Notes: generated from the sequence alone by a model not told the origin. DNA of 5,284 bases from Lentisphaera sp. (GCA_020721745.1 DYMC01000170.1:1-5284); one strand, 5' to 3'. Shown: positions 1 through 5,257, numbered from the stretch's first letter. Numbers and translations are program-made.

Positions 1-154
1 ATTATCATAAACTTAAGTAAAAACGCGATTTTCAACTGCTTTTTCTAGGTTCATCGGTTCGACTTTCCTGCCTTCATTCAGCCCGTTTTTCGCGGGAAAA
101 CAGGCCGGGCCTATGGGAAAAGGAAGACGGGGCCGATTGCAAAACTCGGCGCTG
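1..154. other. Spacer downstream of obgE, no recognisable gene
   Basis: This is the stretch between the obgE stop and the left edge. No tRNA, conserved protein or strong terminator is visible. On the minus strand, after obgE, a weak inverted repeat CCCG/CGGG (81-96) with an A-rich loop and an 11-base odd palindrome AGGCC-G-GGCCT (102-112) could fold, but neither is followed by a U-tract. An ATG at 54-52 on the minus strand, eight bases after AGGAAAG, opens a 13-codon ORF that stops at TAA (13-15). It could be a leader peptide, the 5' end of a frameshifted gene running off the window, or chance. Confidence 0.5.
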
Positions 155-1159
155 TCACGGGGAGCTTTGCGGTTGGCTCATCTCTCTTATCGCATTGCAG
201 AGCTTGTCCAAATTCTTTCCTTCCAGAGCGCTGATCGGGATTATCACCGCGTCCTTCACCTTGCGCCTGAACTTGGCCAGATTCTTCCTGGACTCCTCCA
301 GATCGGTCTTGTTCGCAGCTATTATGGACTTTCTCCTGGAGAGCCCCTTCATGTATAGCTCGAGTTCGGCAATCAGCGAAAGATAGTCGGAATATGGATT
401 GCGTCCGTCAACACCAGCCATGTCAATGACATATACGAGAACGGATGTCCTCTCGATGTGCCGCAGGAACTCGTGTCCGAGGCCGACATTGTCGTGCGCT
501 CCTTCAATGAGGCCGGGAATGTCGGCGATGGTTATCCGGCCAAAGTCTGGAAAGGTGACCACGCCCACGGACGGATATAGAGTGGTGAACGGATATGGTG
601 CCACCTTTGGATGGGCATCGGAAACAGCATTGAGAATGGACGATTTTCCGGCATTGGGGTATCCGACAAGGCCGGCATCGGCTATGGTCTTGAGCTCCAG
701 CTCAAGATGCATCTCCTCTCCGTAGTCGCCCTTGTCGTGCTGCATCGGAGCCCGGTTCTTGTTCGATAGGAAACTTGAGTTGCCGCGCCCTCCGCGCCCG
801 CCCTTCGCCACTATCAGCTCCATATCCGGGACGCTGATGTCGGCAATGATTTTGCCATTCTGATCCAGATCCTTGACAATGGTCCCGACCGGAACCTTGA
901 GGATTGTGTCTTTGCCACGCGCCCCCGTCTGGTCCTTGCCACTGCCGTTGCCACCCTTCCCGCCCTCGAAGTGGGTGGTGAAGTAGTATTCGACGAGACT
1001 CTGCTCGCTTGTGGCGGCCTTGAGGACGACGCATCCGCCGTCGCCGCCGTTGCCCCCGTCGGGGCCGCCTTTCTGCACATACATCTCGTGGCGGAAGCTG
1101 CAGGCGCCGTTGCCGCCATTCCCGCCTCGAACCTTGATTGTTGCCTTGTCTACGAACAT
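155..1159 (-). CDS. obgE: Obg family GTPase (ObgE/CgtA)
   Basis: This 334-residue protein is an Obg-type GTPase, a cytoplasmic essential G protein that binds the large ribosomal subunit and links late 50S assembly to growth state. The N-terminal Obg fold (about 1-158) is glycine-rich, with GGNGGNG at 12-18, GGPDGGNGGDGG at 31-42 and GGRGGRGNSSF at 120-130. The G domain follows: G1 GYPNAGKSS at 166-174, switch I threonines in YPFTTLYP at 189-196, G3 DIPGLIEGA at 213-221, G4 NKTD at 283-286 and G5 SAL at 310-312. The protein ends soon after G5, so the optional C-terminal OCT domain is absent, as in many Obg proteins. The start MFVDKATIKV matches the family start well. Oddly, the bases just before ATG are a run of U from a terminator, so no Shine-Dalgarno is present. 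The gene lies 51 bases after rpmA, in the same frame. Confidence 0.97.
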   Translation of the reverse strand: MFVDKATIKVRGGNGGNGACSFRHEMYVQKGGPDGGNGGDGGCVVLKAATSEQSLVEYYFTTHFEGGKGGNGSGKDQTGARGKDTILKVPVGTIVKDLDQNGKIIADISVPDMELIVAKGGRGGRGNSSFLSNKNRAPMQHDKGDYGEEMHLELELKTIADAGLVGYPNAGKSSILNAVSDAHPKVAPYPFTTLYPSVGVVTFPDFGRITIADIPGLIEGAHDNVGLGHEFLRHIERTSVLVYVIDMAGVDGRNPYSDYLSLIAELELYMKGLSRRKSIIAANKTDLEESRKNLAKFRRKVKDAVIIPISALEGKNLDKLCNAIREMSQPQSSP

Positions 1160-1161
1160 AC

Positions 1162-1189
1162 AAAAAAAAAGCCCGGTCTTAGCGGGCTT
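1162..1189 (-). terminator. Intrinsic terminator between rpmA and obgE
   Basis: Read on the minus strand, a perfect 7-bp stem AAGCCCG/CGGGCTT closes a 7-base loop, and a run of nine T (1162-1170), which partly overlaps the 3' arm, follows directly. This is a textbook Rho-independent terminator placed 21 bases after the rpmA stop. The T-run ends only two bases before the obgE ATG. It should end or attenuate rpmA transcripts, so obgE would depend on readthrough or on another transcript start. Confidence 0.88.
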
Positions 1190-1210
1190 GATCCATGATT
1201 GGGTCTGTTG

Positions 1211-1459
1211 TCACTGGGCGGGGAGTATGTTGACTCTCTTTCCGCCGTTCGAGAACTCGACCTTCCCGTCAACGAGTGCGAAGAGCGTGAAATCGCGCCC
1301 GCATCCGACATTCCTGCCGGGGACGAACTTCGAGCCCCTCTGCCTGACTATGACGGAGCCGGCCGAGACGAGCTGTCCGCCGAATGCCTTTGTCCCAAGC
1401 ATCTTGGGATTCGAATCCCTGCCGTTCCTGCTGCTCGATTGTCCTTTCTTGTGTGCCAT
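1211..1459 (-). CDS. rpmA: 50S ribosomal protein L27
   Basis: This encodes bL27, 82 residues, close to the usual length of about 85. L27 sits near the peptidyl transferase centre of the 50S subunit, where its N-terminus contacts the tRNA acceptor ends. Visible family signatures are the start MAHKKGQSSSRNGRDS, then FGGQ at 26-29, AGSVIVRQRGSKFVPG at 33-48 and the G(C)GRDFTLFALVDG stretch at about 52-65. An in-frame TTG at 1472-1474 would add five residues, but ATG at 1457-1459 is preferred: it gives the canonical MAHKKG start and has GGAGG eight bases upstream. The protein lacks the cleaved N-terminal extension seen in Firmicutes L27. obgE follows, as in most bacteria, but the usual upstream partner rplU (L21) is not here. 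Confidence 0.97.
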   Translation of the reverse strand: MAHKKGQSSSRNGRDSNPKMLGTKAFGGQLVSAGSVIVRQRGSKFVPGRNVGCGRDFTLFALVDGKVEFSNGGKRVNILPAQ

Positions 1460-1467
1460 TGCCGTAT

Positions 1468-1472
1468 CCTCC
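1468..1472 (-). promoter_or_regulatory. Shine-Dalgarno of rpmA
   Basis: GGAGG lies eight bases before the ATG at 1457-1459. It also overlaps the upstream in-frame TTG, which rules that codon out as the main start and fixes the L27 N-terminus as MAHKKG. Confidence 0.85.
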
Positions 1473-1503
1473 AAAGATGAATTCTAAATTCGCGGACAAG
1501 TAA

Positions 1504-1529
1504 ATTATCCCATCATCACCGCTTTTCAA
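1504..1529 (-). promoter_or_regulatory. Candidate rpmA promoter (extended -10)
   Basis: On the minus strand a GATAAT hexamer (1504-1509, five of six matches to TATAAT) is preceded at the right distance by TG (1511-1512), making an extended -10. A TTGAAA (1524-1529) lies upstream, but the 14-base spacer is too short for a standard -35, so the extended -10 may be the main element. Transcription would start near 1497, giving a leader of roughly 38 bases that carries the GGAGG site. This is a motif match only. Confidence 0.4.
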
Positions 1530-1538
1530 GCAGGAAAT

Positions 1539-1559
1539 GAAAATTGCAACGCAATTTTC
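1539..1559. other. Perfect 9-bp-stem hairpin upstream of rpmA
   Basis: GAAAATTGC and GCAATTTTC form a perfect 9-bp inverted repeat around the three bases AAC. It lies just upstream of the candidate rpmA promoter. It could be a weak terminator for transcripts coming from pyrH (the minus-strand 3' arm holds TTTT but no long U-run follows) or an operator-like site. Which role applies cannot be told from sequence. Confidence 0.5.
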
Positions 1560-1594
1560 CCTGGAGATTGGAAAATATTTTATGGCATCAACAG

Positions 1595-1649
1595 ATACTT
1601 TTGACGTGTGCGCAAGGAGTAGGGCGGCCATTCCTGGCCGCCAACTGGA
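1595..1649 (-). repeat. 55-bp direct repeat, copy A, with internal palindrome
   Basis: This copy matches 1733-1787 at 51 of 55 positions, with the last 32 bases (1618-1649) identical. It contains a perfect palindrome, GGCGGCCA - TTCC - TGGCCGCC on the plus strand (1623-1642). In minus-strand RNA, which is the sense of the surrounding genes, the 8-bp GC-rich stem would be capped by GGAA, a GNRA tetraloop. No U-tract follows, so it is not an ordinary intrinsic terminator. The pattern resembles REP-like palindromic intergenic repeats. Strand is given as that of the neighbouring genes. Confidence 0.88.
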
Positions 1650-1697
1650 AAACATGGAGCCAGGATGCCGGGCGAGAATCCTCCGGAGGCGGACAAG

Positions 1698-1739
1698 CGC
1701 CCAACATACTTTGTCGGGCGAGAACGCCCAACATACTTT
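1698..1739. repeat. 15-bp direct repeat pair with hairpin between
   Basis: CGCCCAACATACTTT occurs at 1698-1712 and again at 1725-1739, a period of 27 bases. Between and into the second copy, GGGCG-AGAA-CGCCC (1716-1729) can form a 5-bp hairpin. The ten bases CGGGCGAGAA before the second copy also occur at 1669-1678. The second 15-mer runs into the start of the 55-bp copy B, so the small and large repeats are nested parts of one array. Confidence 0.75.
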
Positions 1740-1787
1740 TGATGTCTGCGCAGGAAGTAGGGCGGCCATTCCTGGCCGCCAACTGGA
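1733..1787 (-). repeat. 55-bp direct repeat, copy B, with internal palindrome
   Basis: This is the second copy of the unit at 1595-1649, offset by 138 bases. The four differences from copy A all lie in the first 23 bases; the palindrome-bearing part is identical. The palindrome is at 1761-1780 with the same 8-bp stem and 4-base loop. CTGGAGATTGGA, which starts inside the 3' end of this copy (1783-1794), also occurs at 1561-1572, outside copy A. Confidence 0.88.
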
Positions 1788-1805
1788 GATTGGACAAAGT
1801 CCAGA

Positions 1806-1823
1806 GCCGGTCATAAGACCAGC
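1806..1823 (-). other. Hairpin just downstream of pyrH
   Basis: On the minus strand, starting 27 bases after the pyrH stop codon, GCTGGTC - TTAT - GACCGGC forms a 7-bp stem with one G-T pair. A smaller TGGAC-TTT-GTCCA hairpin (1791-1803) follows. Neither has a U-tract, so if they take part in ending or stabilising the pyrH transcript they are not classical intrinsic terminators. Confidence 0.4.
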
Positions 1824-1850
1824 GTTCCGTTGGCAATTTTTGCAATTACC

Positions 1851-2579
1851 TCAGGATACAACTGTTGCGGAGGAGAAGTCGCCGGAGAGGACTTTCTCGA
1901 GCGCATCCTGGTCGGAGAAGTTGAACACCACTATTGGCAGGGAGTTGTCCCTGCACATCGAGAAGGCGGTGGAGTCCATGACCTCGAGTTTTTTCTCCAG
2001 AGCTTCCGCATAGGATATCTTCTCGTATCTCTTCGCTTCCGGGAACTTCTTCGGGTCCTTGTCGTATATGCCGTCCACCTTTGTGGCCTTGAGAAGGACA
2101 TCGGCGTTTATCTCCAGCGCACGCAGTGCAGCGGTGGTATCGGTTGTGAAGAACGGGTTTCCAGTGCCGCCGGCGAATATGACTATCTTGTTCTCGTCCA
2201 GGGCTTTATTTGCCTCCTCGTGGTCCATTTTCGCGGCGAAGGGCTCTACTGCGATGGACGAGAATATAACGGCGGAGAATCCCGCCGCGTTGAAGGCCTC
2301 CTTCAGGCAGAGGGAGTTCATGATGGTCGCAAGCATCCCCATGTAATCCGCGTTCACTCTGTTGAAACCGGACTTGGAGGAGGCCGGCGCCCCGCGCCAG
2401 ATGTTCCCGCCACCCACCACGACCGCCACCTCGACGCCGTTGTCGCATACCGCGCCAATGCGCGATACGATCTCCTCGATTGAATCCATGTTGTAGGGGG
2501 TGCTGTCGCTGTCGTCCGCCTTCAGCTTCTCACCGCTCAGCTTGAGCAGCACCCTGCCGTAGATGTATGAATTTTCCAT
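1851..2579 (-). CDS. pyrH: Uridylate (UMP) kinase
   Basis: This 242-residue protein matches the bacterial UMP kinase length of about 240. It phosphorylates UMP to UDP with ATP, feeding all pyrimidine nucleotide synthesis; bacterial enzymes are hexamers of the amino acid kinase fold, usually regulated by GTP and UTP. Visible motifs are KLSGE at 13-17, the phosphate loop GGGNIWRG at 56-63, RVNADYMGMLATIMN at 74-88, GGTGNPFFTTDTTA at 137-150, KATKVDGIYDKDP at 164-176 and the MDSTAF stretch at 201-206. The ATG start has AGGAG six bases upstream (2586-2590). It follows ftsK after a 186-base structured spacer and precedes the repeat-rich spacer. The common rpsB-tsf-pyrH-frr context is not seen. The protein looks complete and unremarkable. 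Confidence 0.97.
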   Translation of the reverse strand: MENSYIYGRVLLKLSGEKLKADDSDSTPYNMDSIEEIVSRIGAVCDNGVEVAVVVGGGNIWRGAPASSKSGFNRVNADYMGMLATIMNSLCLKEAFNAAGFSAVIFSSIAVEPFAAKMDHEEANKALDENKIVIFAGGTGNPFFTTDTTAALRALEINADVLLKATKVDGIYDKDPKKFPEAKRYEKISYAEALEKKLEVMDSTAFSMCRDNSLPIVVFNFSDQDALEKVLSGDFSSATVVS

Positions 2580-2585
2580 GATATG

Positions 2586-2590
2586 CTCCT
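2586..2590 (-). promoter_or_regulatory. Shine-Dalgarno of pyrH
   Basis: AGGAG lies six bases before the pyrH ATG (2577-2579), a near-ideal spacing. It supports the start MENSYIYGRV, which puts KLSGE where the family expects it. Confidence 0.75.
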
Positions 2591-2725
2591 TTGGTTTGAT
2601 TCAAGATTCAGGATGCTTGTCCGCCTTATGCGGCGCGGCGGGCTTGCCCGGCCTCTCCCCCGGAGAGAGAACTGGCAGGCAAGCGCTGAGCAGCCTCCCC
2701 CCGGTCAAGCCCTGGCAAAGACGTA

Positions 2726-2753
2726 TGAACGCTGAACGTGTGAACGGTGAACG
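2726..2753. repeat. Four TGAACG units with 7-8 base period
   Basis: TGAACG starts at 2726, 2733, 2741 and 2748 (plus strand), a heptamer-like array with 7-, 8- and 7-base steps. On the minus strand it reads CGTTCA four times, from 13 bases after the ftsK stop. It may be a degenerate short tandem repeat or a set of protein-binding half-sites. Confidence 0.7.
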
Positions 2754-2765
2754 ATGCTGCGGCAT

Positions 2766-5186
2766 TCATTCCTCCTCCTCTTCTCCCGATTTTATGTCCT
2801 CGAATCCTTCGACCAGGATTTCCCGTTTCGCGCTTGCCCCCACTGGCGGCCCGACTATTCCCCTGCGTTCGAGCTCCTCGATGAGTTCGGCGGACTTGTT
2901 GTATCCGATCCCGAGCCTCCTCTGTATGTAGCTCGTGCTCACCTTCTTGTCGAGCAGGACAGTCTCGAATGCCTTCTTGAGGAGCTCGTTGCCGGAGTCT
3001 CCCAGATATTGGTTGACGATATCCTCTATTTCGGGCTTCATTCCGCCGCCGTCGCCATCATCTTCGCCCTCCTCCGCCTTGAGTATGCTGTCGTCGAAGC
3101 TCTGCTCGACCTGGTCGGCTATGAATCTTACCACCTGCTCTATCTCATGGTCCTGGATGAATGTTCCCTGGACCCTTTCGAGATTGGAGCTTCCCGGCGG
3201 AGTGAAGAGCATGTCTCCCTTGCCGAGGAGTTTTTCCGCCCCCTGGCCGTCTATTATCACGCGGCTGTCGGTCTGGGAGGAGACCTGGAGCGCTATCCTC
3301 GAAGGGATGTTCGCCTTGATCGCCCCGGTTATGATGCTGACGCGCGGAGTCTGTGTCGCGATGATCATGTGGATTCCGGCGGCGCGCCCCTTCTGCGCGA
3401 TTCTCGCTATCGAGGTCTCCACGTCCTGCTTGTATTCGGTCATCATTATGTCTGCGAGCTCGTCTATCACAATGACGACGTAGGGGAGGCTGTCGGGTAT
3501 CTCGTTGCCATCGTTGTCCTTCTCAGGGTCCTTCGATCGGTCGCGGGTGTTGAAGGTGACAAGGTTGCGCGCCTTGAGCTCCGAGAACAGCTTGTATCTC
3601 CTCTCCATCTCGTTGACACCCCACCTGAGGGCGCGTGGAACTTTCTTGACGACATTGACCACCTCGACGTTGAGGTGCGGGAGGGGCTTATACCATGTGA
3701 ACTCGACCATCTTGGGGTCTATCAAGACGAATCTCAGCTCGAAAGGGCTGAACTTGTAGAGCATGCTGAGGATTATCGAGTGCATGCAGACGCTCTTTCC
3801 GCTTCCAGTGGCGCCGGCTATGAGCATGTGCGGGGATTTCGTCAGATCTGTCACGACGGCCTTTCCGGAGACATCCCTTCCGAGGATGACCGGTATCTCC
3901 ATCCTGTTCCTCTGCCAGGAGTCGGTCTCCATGATCGAGCGGAGTGTGATGGTCGAGACAGTGGAGTTGGGGACTTCGATGCCGACGGTGTTTTTCCCCG
4001 GGATGGGGGCGAGCATCCTCATGCTTTCGGCTTCGAGCTGCATGGCGAGATTGCGCTGGAGCTCGGTTATCTTGTTTATCTTGATATTGGGGGCGAGCAT
4101 GATCTCGTATCTGGTGACTCGGGGCCCCGATATGGTGGCGACCACTTTTCCATCAACCTTGAAATGCTCGAGGGTCTCCTCTATAATCCTTTTCGAAGCC
4201 TCGATTATGTCTCCGCTCTCGCCTTCTATCTTCGCTCCCTTTTCGAGGAGCGACAATGGTGGCAGCTCGTAGTGGGTGCTCTTGCCCTTCTTCTGGTCCT
4301 TTATCACCTTCCTGCGCTCGGGCGGGGTCTTCCTCTCCTCCTCTTTTGGCTCCGGAGCCTTCGCCAGAATCTTTTTTGGAGGAGGCTGGGTTTCATCCGG
4401 CTTGCCATCGTCATCCTTCTCCGTCGTTGTAAAAGAGGGCTCATTCGCCTTTTCGGCATCGGCCATCATCTTTTTGAACTTCTCCTCGCGCTCACGGTTC
4501 CTCCTCGCGCCAAGCGACTCCTCGGAATCCTCCCCGAGCATCTCGATGATCTTCATCCTGTCGTCCATCCTGGAGGCCAGGACGGCCCGCCAGTCGGCGA
4601 GCCACACGAATATCATTCCGCTTGCGAAGAAGACGAATCCGACTACAAAGGTGCCTGTCGCGCCGACAAGTCCGTAGAGTATCCCCGGCCGCGCGGAGCC
4701 GGTCGGGGCGGCCAGTATCTGCCCTATGACCCCTCCTGAAAGGCTGGAGAGGGAGGCATCTCCCCTGGTGCCTATTCCCAGACGCTCGGTCAAGGGGGAG
4801 AAAGTGGACGGGAACATCCCGAAGAGGACTATCATGCCGAGGGTTGCCGCCAGTATCGCACCGATGTAGCCATGTCTTTCCACGGGAACGGATGACATCA
4901 CGGGTCTGAAGGCGCATATTGCGAGAAGGAGCAGGATCGGATACGCGGATATCCCGAAAAGATAGAGGACCGCCCGGGAGAAATGCGCACCAAGAGGGCC
5001 TATCCAGTTTTTCAACGGGGCCTCGACACCGCCCGAGAGGACATCCGCGTCGGACGCGTCGTGCGAAAGCAACGCGAGGAAAAGCAGCAGAATTATGATC
5101 ACATAGGCCGCGTGCCTGAACCTGAAGACGGACTTGCTCTCCGTCCCTTTCGCCAAATCCGTCTTTTCCTGTCCCGCCGTGTCCAT
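2766..5186 (-). CDS. ftsK: FtsK/SpoIIIE family DNA translocase
   Basis: This 806-residue protein is a septum-anchored, ATP-driven DNA pump that clears and aligns the chromosome termini at division and, in many bacteria, activates XerCD resolution at dif. The N-terminus has about four hydrophobic membrane segments (near 26-41, 72-92, 107-125 and 168-196). A charged, Pro/Lys/Glu-rich linker (about 200-305) leads to the motor. The motor shows Walker A GATGSGKS at 458-465, Walker B VIVIDELAD at 571-579 and the ITGAIKANIPSRIALQVSS family stretch at 618-636. The C-terminal gamma winged helix (about 717-782) contains VSTSYIQRRLGIGYNKSAELIEELE. It ends in an acidic GEEEEE tail. ATG is chosen because GGAAGG lies eight bases upstream and no other start codon exists in the open frame back to the window edge. 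One family stretch deviates: TQTPRVSIITG replaces the usual TQRPSVDVITG. Confidence 0.97.
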   Translation of the reverse strand: MDTAGQEKTDLAKGTESKSVFRFRHAAYVIIILLLFLALLSHDASDADVLSGGVEAPLKNWIGPLGAHFSRAVLYLFGISAYPILLLLAICAFRPVMSSVPVERHGYIGAILAATLGMIVLFGMFPSTFSPLTERLGIGTRGDASLSSLSGGVIGQILAAPTGSARPGILYGLVGATGTFVVGFVFFASGMIFVWLADWRAVLASRMDDRMKIIEMLGEDSEESLGARRNREREEKFKKMMADAEKANEPSFTTTEKDDDGKPDETQPPPKKILAKAPEPKEEERKTPPERRKVIKDQKKGKSTHYELPPLSLLEKGAKIEGESGDIIEASKRIIEETLEHFKVDGKVVATISGPRVTRYEIMLAPNIKINKITELQRNLAMQLEAESMRMLAPIPGKNTVGIEVPNSTVSTITLRSIMETDSWQRNRMEIPVILGRDVSGKAVVTDLTKSPHMLIAGATGSGKSVCMHSIILSMLYKFSPFELRFVLIDPKMVEFTWYKPLPHLNVEVVNVVKKVPRALRWGVNEMERRYKLFSELKARNLVTFNTRDRSKDPEKDNDGNEIPDSLPYVVIVIDELADIMMTEYKQDVETSIARIAQKGRAAGIHMIIATQTPRVSIITGAIKANIPSRIALQVSSQTDSRVIIDGQGAEKLLGKGDMLFTPPGSSNLERVQGTFIQDHEIEQVVRFIADQVEQSFDDSILKAEEGEDDGDGGGMKPEIEDIVNQYLGDSGNELLKKAFETVLLDKKVSTSYIQRRLGIGYNKSAELIEELERRGIVGPPVGASAKREILVEGFEDIKSGEEEEE

Positions 5187-5194
5187 CCTGGATG

Positions 5195-5200
5195 CCTTCC
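5195..5200 (-). promoter_or_regulatory. Shine-Dalgarno of ftsK
   Basis: GGAAGG lies eight bases before the ATG at 5184-5186. The reading frame stays open upstream to the window edge but has no ATG, GTG or TTG there, so this site settles the start within this window. Confidence 0.7.
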
Positions 5201-5228
5201 GGAAATTCGATTCCGCCCCTCGCCGCTG

Positions 5229-5257
5229 AATATATAGCTCAAATCGAAATTTGAAAG
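5229..5257 (-). promoter_or_regulatory. Candidate ftsK promoter with palindrome
   Basis: On the minus strand TATATT (5229-5234) could be a -10 element, with a poor -35 (CTTTCA, 5252-5257) 17 bases upstream. The interval between them holds a perfect inverted repeat TCAAAT-TTCG-ATTTGA (5239-5254), which might be an operator or simply AT-rich chance symmetry. The leader would be roughly 35 bases. The upstream gene is outside the window, so readthrough from it cannot be excluded. Confidence 0.3.

Larger units (their letters stand above)
1460..1850. other. Repeat-rich spacer between pyrH and rpmA
   Basis: This 391-base stretch has no recognisable protein or RNA gene. It holds, from the pyrH side, a 7-bp hairpin (1806-1823), a small TGGAC/GTCCA hairpin (1791-1803), two 55-bp direct repeats (1595-1649 and 1733-1787), a 15-bp repeat pair between them, a 12-bp repeat CTGGAGATTGGA at 1561-1572 and 1783-1794, a 9-bp-stem hairpin (1539-1559) and the rpmA promoter region. 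In most bacteria rplU sits directly before rpmA; here this spacer takes its place. Several reading frames stay open through it on both strands, yet none has a ribosome-binding site or recognisable product. Confidence 0.75.
2580..2765 (-). other. Structured spacer ftsK-pyrH with weak small ORF
   Basis: The spacer holds an outer inverted repeat GCTTGCC/GGCAAGC (2642-2648 with 2678-2684) enclosing an inner 6-bp hairpin CTCTCC-CCC-GGAGAG (2653-2667), and a small CCGC/GCGG hairpin (2621-2633). It also has four TGAACG units near the ftsK end. A 54-codon minus-strand ORF starts with ATG at 2763-2765, touching the ftsK TGA, and stops at TGA 2601-2603. The GAGGAGGAGGA encoding the FtsK acidic tail could serve it as a ribosome-binding site. 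The predicted peptide begins MPQHRSPFTRSAF, is rich in Pro, Arg and Ala, and has no recognisable domain. I regard the ORF as probably chance, but it is worth recording. No clear pyrH promoter is visible. Confidence 0.5.

Noticed and set aside
1..40. Promoter on the minus strand (TTGAAA and TATGAT) near the left edge
   Set aside because: The spacer between the two hexamers is 20 bases, too long for a standard promoter, and the downstream region is outside the window.
45..75. tRNA T-loop-like GGTTCGAC
   Set aside because: The flanking bases do not pair as a T-stem and no acceptor, D or anticodon arm can be placed around it.
702..1163. 153-codon minus-strand ORF overlapping obgE in another frame
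   Set aside because: It is a shadow of the glycine-rich Obg domain: GGN codons read out of frame give an Arg-rich open frame.
1595..1787. CRISPR array
   Set aside because: There are only two copies, with a single 83-base interval, a 55-base unit and no cas genes; spacer sizes do not fit.
1537..2013. 158-codon plus-strand ORF across the repeats into pyrH
   Set aside because: Its second half is antisense to pyrH, it has no recognisable domain, and its first half is translated repeat sequence that is open in several frames.
1155..2768. UGA recoding: all four genes end in TGA, and ftsK/pyrH and rpmA/obgE are in phase across TGA codons
   Set aside because: FtsK, PyrH, L27 and Obg all end at their normal family lengths at TGA, downstream starts have their own canonical N-termini, and tryptophan is encoded by TGG. 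In-phase spacing is likely chance, and TGA is the commonest chance stop at this base composition.
2754..4739. 661-codon open frame on the plus strand, antisense to ftsK
   Set aside because: It lies wholly opposite the well-supported ftsK except for a dozen bases, has no family motifs, and its composition is what a GC-rich antisense frame gives.
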